This document shows positions 1-8,251 of a DNA stretch of 47,372 bases, in pieces. The first letter of the stretch is position 1. Each line of letters begins with the position of its first letter. Source of the stretch: Euryarchaeota archaeon UBA130 (lineage in GTDB: Archaea; Thermoplasmatota; Poseidoniia; Poseidoniales; Thalassarchaeaceae). Location of the stretch: positions 45,531 to 92,902 of the forward strand of contig DAVY01000017.1 of NCBI GenBank assembly GCA_002505775.1, read 5' to 3'. The notes below the pieces were generated by a model that was not told where the DNA came from, searched no databases, and was given only the letters and a program-made list of their open reading frames with translations. The translations under genes and the position numbers were made by a program.

Positions 1-2
1 GT

Positions 3-1772
3 ATGAGGGTGGCAGTCTTGGTCGAGGACAGATGCAAACCCAACAGCAACGCATACGCATATCTGAAGAAATACTCAGCGCTTTGTGAACGGGAATGCAT
101 CCAATTTGAGGGGGACAAATGCAAGATTCTAGAATCGGCGTGTCCGGTTTGCTTCAATCGTGCAAGGCACTGTCCAGATGACGCGGTGATTGTAATTAAT
201 CTCCCCGAAGAGCTTGACTCAGAGATGACGCACTGCTATGGAGAGAACGGCTTCAGACTTTTCAGACTACCAGCTCCTCGACAAGAGCAGGTTGTCGGGA
301 TCCTAGGGCCGAACGGAATGGGTAAATCCACCGCTGTTAACCTTCTATCAGGGAGTATAAAACCGAATTTGGGTGATTGGCGTAATGATTCTCCAGATTG
401 GGATGAGGTGATTCAGACATTTCCCCGAGGCGAACTACGCGACTATCTTGCACTATTGTCCGAAGAAGGCGTTACCATTGCTGTTAAGCCCCAATATATC
501 GACAGGCTTCCCAAGATTTTCGAGGGAGAGGTCAGAGAGCTGTTGGAAAGAGTAGATGATAGGGGGGAAATAGTCCGATACTCGGAATCCTTGGGAATTG
601 AACATATTCTTTCAAGAAAGCTAGGTTCTCTATCTGGAGGGGAGTTACAGAGAGTTGCACTGTGTGCTACCCTCCTGAAGGAGGCGGACGTGTATTTCTT
701 CGATGAGCCTTCTTCGTACCTGGACATCTATGAAAGAATGAGGATGGTGGGAATCATTCAAGATTTATCCTCAAATGGTAAGAGAGTTCTGGTCGTTGAG
801 CACGATCTCGCCATACTTGATGTTCTCTGCGATTTGCTTCATGTGGTATATGGTGAGAGAGCTGGATATGGGATTTTCACACCTCCCAGAACCACCAGAA
901 CCGCTATCAACGCATATTTAGACGGATATCTTCCTGAGGAGAATGTTAGGATTAGGGACAAACCCATAAAATTCGTCAGAGGGAGAACCAGAGGCGAGGA
1001 TATCGGTCTCCCTATCCTCAAATGGGGGGATATGGAGAAGAAGATGGGGGATTTTCACCTCACGACTGGACAAGGTCAGGTCAGGTCAGCAGAGGTAATC
1101 GGTGTTGTTGGACCAAATGCCACGGGAAAGACCACGATGGTAAAAATGATCGCCGGAGAGCTGGAGCCTGATCAGGGATGGTGCACAATGGAAGCATCAG
1201 TTTCCTACAAGCCACAACACGTGACGTCTGATTTCGAAGGCAACGTCCAGCTCTGGTTGGATGTGGAGATTGGTACGAAGTGGAGGTCGGGAGAGTTCCA
1301 TACCCAGGTAATTAGACCTCTTCAGATTGACAAAATGCTAGATTTGGAGGCTTCCAGATTATCTGGGGGAGAATTACAGGCCGTCAGTATTGCTATTTGC
1401 CTTGGAAGGGAAGCCGATCTCTACCTTCTGGATGAACCGAGTGCTCATCTGGATGCTAACGCGAGGATGGAGGCGGCCAAAGCGATTCGCAGAACCATGG
1501 AGAGTAATGAAAAGGCAGCAATGGTCATTGATCACGATATCTACTTCGTAGACATAGTCAGTGACTCATTATTGGTATTCGAAGGAACTGGCGGAAAGGA
1601 GGGGCATGCTATTGGGCCCCTAAGCCTCAGAAAGGGCATGAATAGATTCCTTTCTGGAGTGGAGGTCACGTTCAGAAGAGACCATGAATCCAAGAGGCCA
1701 CGTATCAACAAACCGGGAAGTGTGAAGGATAGGGATCAAAAATCGGCTGGAGAGTACTTCTACTCTGGCTAG
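3..1772 (+). CDS. rli: ABCE1 / RNase L inhibitor homologue, ribosome-recycling ATPase
   Basis: Splits 70S ribosomes after termination or Pelota-mediated rescue, using two ABC ATPase halves and an N-terminal iron-sulfur domain. NBD1 has Walker A GPNGMGKST (about 102-110), signature LSGGELQRVA (about 210-219) and Walker B YFFDEPSS. NBD2 has Walker A GPNATGKTT (about 370-378), signature LSGGELQAVS (about 453-462) and LYLLDEPS. The 589-aa length and the MRVAV...DRCKP opening match the family, so the gene is complete even though it begins at base 3. Oddity: the iron-sulfur region has only seven cysteines (11, 28, 32, 40, 47, 50, 57). The usual CxxCxxCxxxCP reads CPVCFNRARHCP, with Arg at the third Cys position. 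The call is certain; the cluster content is not. Its functional partner Pelota is at the other end of the window. Confidence 0.97.
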   Translation: MRVAVLVEDRCKPNSNAYAYLKKYSALCERECIQFEGDKCKILESACPVCFNRARHCPDDAVIVINLPEELDSEMTHCYGENGFRLFRLPAPRQEQVVGILGPNGMGKSTAVNLLSGSIKPNLGDWRNDSPDWDEVIQTFPRGELRDYLALLSEEGVTIAVKPQYIDRLPKIFEGEVRELLERVDDRGEIVRYSESLGIEHILSRKLGSLSGGELQRVALCATLLKEADVYFFDEPSSYLDIYERMRMVGIIQDLSSNGKRVLVVEHDLAILDVLCDLLHVVYGERAGYGIFTPPRTTRTAINAYLDGYLPEENVRIRDKPIKFVRGRTRGEDIGLPILKWGDMEKKMGDFHLTTGQGQVRSAEVIGVVGPNATGKTTMVKMIAGELEPDQGWCTMEASVSYKPQHVTSDFEGNVQLWLDVEIGTKWRSGEFHTQVIRPLQIDKMLDLEASRLSGGELQAVSIAICLGREADLYLLDEPSAHLDANARMEAAKAIRRTMESNEKAAMVIDHDIYFVDIVSDSLLVFEGTGGKEGHAIGPLSLRKGMNRFLSGVEVTFRRDHESKRPRINKPGSVKDRDQKSAGEYFYSG

Positions 1773-1813
1773 TATTCCATTGGATTATTGAAGGAGCATG
1801 GGGGCGAAGGATC

Positions 1814-2323
1814 GTGGACGAAGACGAGCACGTTGACTCGGAAGGTGCTGAAGAGGTAGAGGAAGGTCATTTAGAAAGGCTTGAGGCAAAGGTATCTGAA
1901 CTCGAGAAGGAGTTGCAATATCAAGCCGCAGATATGGTCAATCTTAGGCAGAAATCGGCCAAGGAAAGGTCTGAGGCAGTTAGATACGGTCCATCTTCTC
2001 TAGCAAGAAAAATTCTCCCACTACTCGGTGGAATGGAGAGGGCTATTGACCAAACGGATGGGGCTGATGGGGACAGTTTTTTCGAAGGAACAAAAATGAC
2101 TCTTCGTGGCCTAAGAACCGCGTTGGAATCTGAGGGAGTTACTCATATTGAGGCAATTAATAAGCAGTTCGATCCGACTAAGATGGAGGCAGTTGCAATG
2201 CTTCCCGCCCCAGAAGGAGTGGAGTCGGGATTCGTTATGGAAGTCATAGAGGAAGGATATATGCTACACGAAAGGGTACTCATTGCCTCCAAGGTGATAG
2301 TGGCTGAAATGACCGAGGAATGA
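1814..2323 (+). CDS. grpE: GrpE, nucleotide exchange factor for DnaK
   Basis: GrpE releases ADP from the Hsp70 chaperone DnaK. The 169-aa protein has an acidic N-terminus, a coiled coil (about 15-55, LERLEAKVSELEKELQ), and the C-terminal beta domain ending VLIASKVIVAEM, which resembles the GrpE signature (P..V.V). The F-DPTKMEAVAM stretch corresponds to FDPxxHEAV. Translation starts at GTG, 41 bases after ABCE1. No dnaK or dnaJ lies next to it; the following gene is a lipoprotein whose promoter-like palindrome overlaps the grpE stop, so grpE probably ends its transcription unit. In archaea the DnaK system is of bacterial origin, and this gene is presumably part of that acquisition. Confidence 0.9.
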   Translation: MDEDEHVDSEGAEEVEEGHLERLEAKVSELEKELQYQAADMVNLRQKSAKERSEAVRYGPSSLARKILPLLGGMERAIDQTDGADGDSFFEGTKMTLRGLRTALESEGVTHIEAINKQFDPTKMEAVAMLPAPEGVESGFVMEVIEEGYMLHERVLIASKVIVAEMTEE

Positions 2324-2337
2324 TGATATATATCATC
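2322..2337 (+). promoter_or_regulatory. Palindromic TATA-box promoter candidate for the 2353 lipoprotein gene
   Basis: The 16 bases GATGATATATATCATC form a perfect palindrome that begins at the grpE stop codon. Its centre is about 24 bases upstream of the ATG at 2353, the spacing expected for an archaeal TATA box driving a leaderless or nearly leaderless transcript. It also argues against the alternative ATG at 2320, which would lie upstream of the promoter. The palindrome might instead bind a dimeric regulator. Position and sequence are seen; function is inferred. Confidence 0.45.
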
Positions 2338-2352
2338 CTCCTATGGAAATCT

Positions 2353-3609
2353 ATGATTGATGGTGTGAGGCGGCTTACAGCCATTCTTCTAATCTCTTGC
2401 ATGCTCTTAGCGGGATGCTCTGGAGAAGCTGATGGACCAATAGAAATAGTTGGTTGTATGGATGAAAAAGCCGAAAATTATGATGAAAATGCTACTCTAG
2501 AAGGCCCCTGTACATACTCGGATTCCGATGGTGATGGAATATTTGACATCGACGAAGTTCCAGGGTGCACTGACAACGCTGCTAACAACTTCGTTCCAGA
2601 GGCCACCGATGATGATGGGAGCTGTGATTATTGGGTTCCTAAATATACCGAAACATGGACCAAGCATGACCCGGAAGATGAGGACTGTATGTGCTCAGAC
2701 GGGTCCGAGTACTCATTCTATTCACGTGATGGAGACTCTGATGTGGCAGTTTTATTCTTCAACGGGGGTGGGGCATGCTGGAATGATTTTACTTGCACTG
2801 TGGAGAACTCTTCTAGTACCGGGGCCTATTGGCAGAATCCGACAGGATGGGGCGGAATACTGGACCTAGACAACCGAAATAATCCGCTCATAGACGCTTC
2901 GATGGTATTCGTACCCTACTGTACTGGGGACGTACACATGGGAAATACGACCCTGAGTTACGGGGATAACGTGATGCATCACAGGGGGTATCCCAACGCC
3001 ATGAGCGCGTTTGATTACTTCATTTCCAGCCATCCAAATGCTAGTACATACTACGTCCTCGGTTCCAGTGGAGGAGCAATAGCTGCTGGTTTCTATGCAG
3101 GGAGCCTATCTGAGGCAATACCTGAAGCCAACATATTCGTGTTTCATGACAGCACAGGAGGAGTCACCAGCACTGGAACTACCGATCTTTACCCTGCATG
3201 GGGATTGAATAACACCTCCTTCACTTGGCTGGATGGGCTCACTTACAATGGGTCCTCTCTGGACTGGAATGATATGACAAGTGCACACTTGGACATATTC
3301 CTCAATATGTACGATCCGGACATAACTTATGGTAGATTTGACAGTGCCCAAGATGAGACAATGAAGTACTTCAACGGATTACTAAACAATCCTCCAGAAG
3401 ACTACAACTGGAGATTGAGAAACTCTGAATTGCATATAGAGAGCGAGGGGGTCGAGATGTCAGGATGGATAGAATCCGGTGACAATCATGGAATCCTATT
3501 TTCTAGTTGGTTCTACCAACTTGAAGATGAATCGGTTTCATTTTCTGACTGGTTCACTTCTTGGCTGAATGGAGAAATGCCGGAAGACGTATGGTGCACT
3601 GACTGTTAG
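2353..3609 (+). CDS. Secreted lipoprotein, pectinacetylesterase-like serine hydrolase
   Basis: Begins with a lipoprotein-type signal (LISCMLLAGC, lipobox Cys about residue 22 from the ATG at 2353), so it is probably anchored on the outer face of the membrane. Two copies of a short Asp/Asn-rich, Cys-containing module follow (GCMDEKAENYDENAT and GCTDNAANNFVPEAT), a repeat common in surface proteins of marine microbes. The catalytic part resembles the pectinacetylesterase/Notum family: FFNGGGACWN forms the oxyanion region, LGSSGGAIAAGF the nucleophile elbow, FHDSTGG a likely Asp and DNHGIL a likely His. The substrate is unknown; the family de-esterifies polysaccharides or lipidated proteins. An upstream ATG at 2320 overlaps the grpE stop as ATGA but would spoil the signal peptide, so 2353 is preferred. 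Confidence 0.75.
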   Translation: MIDGVRRLTAILLISCMLLAGCSGEADGPIEIVGCMDEKAENYDENATLEGPCTYSDSDGDGIFDIDEVPGCTDNAANNFVPEATDDDGSCDYWVPKYTETWTKHDPEDEDCMCSDGSEYSFYSRDGDSDVAVLFFNGGGACWNDFTCTVENSSSTGAYWQNPTGWGGILDLDNRNNPLIDASMVFVPYCTGDVHMGNTTLSYGDNVMHHRGYPNAMSAFDYFISSHPNASTYYVLGSSGGAIAAGFYAGSLSEAIPEANIFVFHDSTGGVTSTGTTDLYPAWGLNNTSFTWLDGLTYNGSSLDWNDMTSAHLDIFLNMYDPDITYGRFDSAQDETMKYFNGLLNNPPEDYNWRLRNSELHIESEGVEMSGWIESGDNHGILFSSWFYQLEDESVSFSDWFTSWLNGEMPEDVWCTDC

Positions 3610-3636
3610 TGAGTTTGTTTTGATTTGGTGATATGG

Positions 3637-5694
3637 ATGGAAAATAGGACCAGAAAAATATTGGCCTTGACAATAGTTGTGTCAATGTTACTCGTAGGAT
3701 GTACCGGGGAGCCAGGTGCCGATTCAGATGAGAAGGGCGCTGATGAAATAGAACAACCTACCAATCCGACAGACAACAGTACCGAAGTTCCAGAAGACGA
3801 GATTATTGAAATCGGGGGCAGTGAATTCTGCGACGATACCAATCACATACACTGCATGCTTCCATTCCCTTCAGGTGCCTTCTTGGACGTAGATGAGACT
3901 AGGGACACCGGATACAGTCTGAGTATTGATGGTGAAGCGATACCGGACACGAGGTCTTCGGTAAGCGACAATATGGTGATACTGGATCGTCTTGATGGAT
4001 TCAGCCCATCCACACAAATCTTCACTGCCTTTGATGAAGTCCCCAACATCACTGGAATGGCTACGCAGTTTGACATTGGAATTTCGACGATGGATGGACA
4101 TTCTAGCATATTGCTAAATCTGGATACGGGTGAGAAAGTACACCACTGGATCGAGTTGGATGCACGCGCACAAGAGGATGAGGAAACTATAATCTTCTTG
4201 AGAACAATTGAGGGCTTGGATCACAATACCCCCTATGCCGTTGGATTCAGGAATCTAGTAGATGAACAAGGTACTTCGATAGTACCATCGGATGGATTCA
4301 AGGCACTCAGAGACGGTAATGAAACGGACTCAGATGGCATTGAGGGGCAGAGGGAGCCCTATGAGGAAGTTTTCAATAAGCTTGAAGACGCTGGATTTGA
4401 GAGAAGCTCCCTGCAATCTGCATGGTGGTTCCACACAGCTTCGACTAAGTCTATCCTGGAGGACATACTAATCATGAGGGATGATGCGGAGCAGAGACTG
4501 GGCGGTGATGGAATTGGATGCCAGATCACAGAGGTTGAGGAGGACTTTGGAAACGATGGAACGTCTCTGAGGTTAATCAGGGGGACTATCACAACTCCTC
4601 ACTACATGGAAAATGAGTTTGCAAGATCGCCTTTGATGAGAGGTCCGGGGGGCGATCCTGAATTCGTCGAGAACAGAGAGATAGACTTCACGATGCTAAT
4701 TCCCAAGTCACTGGCCGAAAACAATACTTCGGGCCCACTTACTGTTTTCGGGCACGGACTTTTTGGTGACGGAGATTCATATGCCATGAATGCTCGATCA
4801 GTTGCAAATGAATACCAGACAGTAGTTATTGCTACCGACTTCAAGGGTTGGAGTTCGGATGGTGACTTGGATGCCATGACTTTCGCATTGATGGACCTAA
4901 AGGAATTCCAATACCAACAGGAGAGGCAAATGCAGGCTGTAGTGAATCATATCTCAATGGTGAGGACGATAACGGGAATCTGTTCAGACATTGAGCATTT
5001 CAAGCATAACGGTACAAACATGATTGATGTCGAGACTGTGAATTATATCGGAATTTCGCTAGGGGGACTCAGGGGCCCTTCTCTACTTGCCTTTGTTCCT
5101 GAGCTTGATTGGGGGGTCCTTTGGGTGGGAGGGACATCATTTACTCATCAGGTGGAGAGGTCCACTCACTACGGGTCCGATGAGCATCCGGGGCAATTCT
5201 TTGAGCTCCTTTCAAGCGATGTCTCGCTCCCATCCAGGTTGGACCGTGCAGTTTGCATAGCCCTACTTCAATCGATATGGGACTCCACAGATGGTGAAAC
5301 CTACCTGCCATTCAGGGAAACTGGTTATGATGATGTCCTGGAGCCTTTCGATATGTTCTATCTCACTTCAATGATGGATGCACAGGTTACGACACTCTCA
5401 GCTGACAGAGCTGTAAGAACCGGGAATGTACCCGTTGTAAACGGATCTGCATATCATCCATTCGGAGTCGATGTGGTTGAAGGACCGATCGAAGGATCCT
5501 CAGCAGCCTATTTCGACGGAGATTTTCCTCCACTTCCTACAGGCAATACGAATGGTCCAATGTGGCATCATTCGCTTGCTCATAATCTGGTCCTAGAGGT
5601 TCCCGAAGCAAAGATGATGGCTTATGGCTACCTGATAACAGGAGTTCTGGTTGACTACTGTGACCCTAAGTGCACATTCGAAGGTGACTGGTGA
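3637..5694 (+). CDS. Large lipoprotein with alpha/beta-hydrolase (lipase-like) domain
   Basis: The lipoprotein signal (KILALTIVVSMLLVGC) is followed by an acidic, Thr/Asn-rich linker, so the protein is exported and lipid-anchored. The region from about residue 70 (MLPFPSGAFLDVDETRDTG) resembles the N-terminal domain of bacterial VolA-type surface lipases. The second half has hydrolase features: VFGHGLFGDGDS (about residue 370, HG oxyanion motif) and GISLGGLRGPS (about 475, GxSxG nucleophile elbow). Candidate acid and His residues lie in the last 150 residues, for example MWHHSLAHN. The ATG at 3637 gives the cleanest signal peptide; TTG 3625 and GTG 3628 are also open. It follows the preceding lipoprotein gene by 27 bases, so the two may share a transcript. 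The substrate cannot be read; lipids or esters from phytoplankton material are plausible. Confidence 0.65.
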   Translation: MENRTRKILALTIVVSMLLVGCTGEPGADSDEKGADEIEQPTNPTDNSTEVPEDEIIEIGGSEFCDDTNHIHCMLPFPSGAFLDVDETRDTGYSLSIDGEAIPDTRSSVSDNMVILDRLDGFSPSTQIFTAFDEVPNITGMATQFDIGISTMDGHSSILLNLDTGEKVHHWIELDARAQEDEETIIFLRTIEGLDHNTPYAVGFRNLVDEQGTSIVPSDGFKALRDGNETDSDGIEGQREPYEEVFNKLEDAGFERSSLQSAWWFHTASTKSILEDILIMRDDAEQRLGGDGIGCQITEVEEDFGNDGTSLRLIRGTITTPHYMENEFARSPLMRGPGGDPEFVENREIDFTMLIPKSLAENNTSGPLTVFGHGLFGDGDSYAMNARSVANEYQTVVIATDFKGWSSDGDLDAMTFALMDLKEFQYQQERQMQAVVNHISMVRTITGICSDIEHFKHNGTNMIDVETVNYIGISLGGLRGPSLLAFVPELDWGVLWVGGTSFTHQVERSTHYGSDEHPGQFFELLSSDVSLPSRLDRAVCIALLQSIWDSTDGETYLPFRETGYDDVLEPFDMFYLTSMMDAQVTTLSADRAVRTGNVPVVNGSAYHPFGVDVVEGPIEGSSAAYFDGDFPPLPTGNTNGPMWHHSLAHNLVLEVPEAKMMAYGYLITGVLVDYCDPKCTFEGDW

Positions 5695-6312
5695 TCAGCC
5701 CACGGGCTCTCCGCCCTCTCCCATAAATGCAAGCCTCCTGAGATATTGATTGTCGATCATCAGCATTAGAACCGATTCGGGAATTGTTGGAGTAAGAACC
5801 TCCCGGACGGCTTCGGGATCATCAATGGTGGACATCATCCTTGCTGTCTCACGGACCCTCCATCCTTCGAATCTTTCCCTATCCTCCATAGGGATCTCGA
5901 TGGTGTTCCACCCTGAATCTTCGTACAGTTTCAGAGAAGATGCATCGCTGGATAGGAAAACCCCAGACCTTCCGTGGTATAATTCGGCGTGTGAAACCCA
6001 ATTGGGGGGGTCGTCAATATCTGGAATAGTGACAATGATCGGTGTATCTCGAATGCTTGATGATTCCAGCCACCGATAAATCATCTCAGAGCGTTCTGAG
6101 TGTGTCCACGGGTTTCTGAGATTCTCCGGCCTGTTTGAAGATCCAATGGCCACGACCAGGGATGCGTTTGGCATATTCTTCAACCTCCAACTATCTGCAA
6201 ACTCTAACATGTGTGCATGCCCTCTATGGAAAGGCTGGAACCTTCCAAGAACCACAACCGAAGGAGGAGGTGGACTGTCTGGCGGACCTGGAGTCATTGG
6301 AAGTTCTGTCAT
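5695..6312 (-). CDS. nadM: Nicotinamide-nucleotide adenylyltransferase (NMNAT), archaeal type
   Basis: Joins NMN and ATP to make NAD+. It is a nucleotidyltransferase-fold enzyme with the nucleotide-binding motif VVLGRFQPFHRGHAHML (about residues 20-36) and a later GWRVRETARMM, equivalent to the SGTxxR/ISSTxxR region of this superfamily. The 205-aa length is slightly longer than usual because of a Pro-rich N-terminal extension (PPDSPPPPS). It starts four bases after an unknown gene and is presumably co-transcribed with it. The stop codon abuts that of the lipoprotein gene on the other strand. NadB of the same pathway is at 17.8 kb. Confidence 0.9.
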   Translation of the reverse strand: MTELPMTPGPPDSPPPPSVVVLGRFQPFHRGHAHMLEFADSWRLKNMPNASLVVAIGSSNRPENLRNPWTHSERSEMIYRWLESSSIRDTPIIVTIPDIDDPPNWVSHAELYHGRSGVFLSSDASSLKLYEDSGWNTIEIPMEDRERFEGWRVRETARMMSTIDDPEAVREVLTPTIPESVLMLMIDNQYLRRLAFMGEGGEPVG

Positions 6313-6316
6313 TCTA

Positions 6317-6988
6317 TCACCCTATAATGTCCTCCAGTGTTCTGTCCCCCAGGTGCCACGACCTAGCCTCTAGATATTCCCTACCCAAGAGTATGGAGTT
6401 CCCCTCTAACCTAGATCCCTCAATTATGTCAAATAGCGAACCCGAGATAATTTGGTGAGACTCCATTGTAGGAAGTATACGCGGGTCTGATGATGGATCC
6501 ATGGTTTCCCCAAGGGACTCCCTTCTGGACATCCAGTCCATTACCACGGATTCGACAAAGGAAGACCTATCGTAGGATGAGATTGCTGTTGAAAAGTCCT
6601 TCCAAAGGCTCGGAGAAAGGAATGATTCCGTACTTTTGACTTCGTAATCCAGACTTGGCTCCAGGTAAAGGAAAAGTCTTGCATCCCAGCACCTCCATTC
6701 AACTGAAGATGCCCAATGGCACATCAGGAGAAGCAGTTCTAGCTTATTTTCAGTAGGGATATTCTGCTCTCTGAGAGAATAGTCAACATCTAAGCTTGGA
6801 TTCTCATCTATCCACTCTAGAACTTCGCCCTCCAGGTCGACATCGAACTGTCTTGATGGGGGTATCTGGTCTGGTCTGATTGTCCTGAGGCTTCTGGATT
6901 CCATACCCTCAATCAGCAACCTCATTGGCATATTCATGATTGAATCGAGAGATTTGGGGTCAACTAGGGAAACTATGAGGTCGGGCAT
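6317..6988 (-). CDS. Conserved-looking protein of unknown function, upstream of nadM
   Basis: I do not recognise this 223-aa protein. It is soluble, with no signal peptide or membrane segment, acidic, and rich in Trp, Leu and Ser. Visible segments are an N-terminal MPDLIVSLVDPKSLDSIMN, a central Trp/Cys patch (CHWASSVEWRCWDARLF) and a C-terminal LGREYLEARSWHLGDR. The ATG at 6988 begins a two-gene unit with nadM (4-base gap), so a link to nucleotide metabolism or simple co-regulation is possible. It is divergent from the DRG GTPase gene across 114 bases that contain a short inverted repeat (CGACT-ATACC-AGTCG, 6998-7012). Confidence 0.75.
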   Translation of the reverse strand: MPDLIVSLVDPKSLDSIMNMPMRLLIEGMESRSLRTIRPDQIPPSRQFDVDLEGEVLEWIDENPSLDVDYSLREQNIPTENKLELLLLMCHWASSVEWRCWDARLFLYLEPSLDYEVKSTESFLSPSLWKDFSTAISSYDRSSFVESVVMDWMSRRESLGETMDPSSDPRILPTMESHQIISGSLFDIIEGSRLEGNSILLGREYLEARSWHLGDRTLEDIIG

Positions 6989-7102
6989 ATGTATCCTCGA
7001 CTATACCAGTCGGCAGTGTGGCATGAACCCTCGCTCGCATCACTATGGATGATTTTCTCCACGGAATTCAATAAGTTGGTCCTCGCGTAGGAGGAATAAT
7101 AG

Positions 7103-8236
7103 TTGGAGGGAGGGGACTTGGCGACCATTGAAGAGCAGATTAAGTCCTTGGAAGATGAGATATCCAAGACCAAGTACAACAAGGCTACACAAGGCCACAT
7201 TGGTAGGCTTAAGGCCAAAATTGCGTCGCTGAAAGAAAGGAAGGAGAAAGCTGTAGCTCACGCAAAGAAAAGTGGTTCGAGCGCTGGTTTCGAAGTTAAA
7301 AAGTCAGGAGATGCTTCTGTTTCTCTGGTTGGATTCCCTAGTGTTGGTAAATCTAGCCTGATATCGCAGCTCACTGGTGCAGACTCTGAGGCTGGAGCGT
7401 TTGCATTTACGACGCTAACTTGTATTCCCGGAGTTTTGGATCATAGAGGAGCTAAGATTCAGATTCTGGATCTTCCAGGACTGATAAAGGGTGCCTCAGA
7501 GGGAAAGGGTAGAGGGAGGGAAATATTGAACGTAATTAGAGGGTCTGACATGGTTCTCTATGTGGTCGATCCGTTTCAGGAGTCGCATTTTGATATTCTT
7601 GACAGGGAGCTTTGGATGGCAGGAATGAGGCTGAATCAACCTGAGCCTCAAGTTTTCATTACTAGGACCAAGAGGGGAGGAATAGTGGTAAGATCCACGG
7701 TAGAGCAAACTAATCTATCTGAAGAGGAGATTCAGGGGATAATCAGGAGCTTTGGAATTGTTTCAGCTACAGTAACCCTGAGAACTGATGTGACTGATGA
7801 CCATATCGTGGACACCCTAGCTGGAAATAGGATATACAATAGAGCAGTTGTTGTTGTCAATAAAATTGACCTTGCAACTGAGGATGACCTCGAGAGGACG
7901 AGGAAGATGTTGCCTATGGGCTGGCCAGTATTGGAAGTATCAGCCAAAACCGGTGAAGGAATTGAGAATATGAAAGACTTCATCTTTGATAATCTGCATT
8001 TCATGTCCATATTCCTAAAGCCTCAGGGACAAGAGGCGGATATGGTCGAGCCATTAATCGTTAAGGACACATCCACCGTGCGTGACGTATGTGCTAAATT
8101 ACACAGGGATTTCGTTAGGAAATTCAGATATGCCAGAGTTAAGGGCCCCAGTGCGAAATTTGATTGGCAGAGAGTCGGTTTGGATCACCCCCTCTCAGAT
8201 GGAGACATACTAACTATAGTTCTGAGGAAATCTTAG
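7103..8236 (+). CDS. DRG-family (Obg-like) GTPase with TGS domain
   Basis: Developmentally-regulated-GTP-binding-protein homologue, a translation-associated GTPase universal in archaea. An N-terminal helical region (EEQIKSLEDEISKTKYNKATQGHIGRLKAK split over about 8-40) precedes the G domain: G1 GFPSVGKSS, G2 region FAFTTLT, G3 DLPGLIKGAS and G4 NKID. A C-terminal TGS domain (about 300-377) ends DGDILTIVLRKS. The 377-aa length fits the family. The start is TTG at 7103 with AGGAGG eight bases upstream; a second TTG at 7118 (LATIEEQ) fits homologous N-termini equally well. tatC follows after 15 bases. Confidence 0.93.
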   Translation: MEGGDLATIEEQIKSLEDEISKTKYNKATQGHIGRLKAKIASLKERKEKAVAHAKKSGSSAGFEVKKSGDASVSLVGFPSVGKSSLISQLTGADSEAGAFAFTTLTCIPGVLDHRGAKIQILDLPGLIKGASEGKGRGREILNVIRGSDMVLYVVDPFQESHFDILDRELWMAGMRLNQPEPQVFITRTKRGGIVVRSTVEQTNLSEEEIQGIIRSFGIVSATVTLRTDVTDDHIVDTLAGNRIYNRAVVVVNKIDLATEDDLERTRKMLPMGWPVLEVSAKTGEGIENMKDFIFDNLHFMSIFLKPQGQEADMVEPLIVKDTSTVRDVCAKLHRDFVRKFRYARVKGPSAKFDWQRVGLDHPLSDGDILTIVLRKS

Positions 8237-8251
8237 GCGATGTATTGACCT

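Noticed and set aside
6998..7012. Inverted repeat CGACT-ATACC-AGTCG in the divergent region before the DRG gene as an operator
   Set aside because: A five-base stem is too short to separate from chance without comparative data; mentioned only in the neighbouring gene entry.
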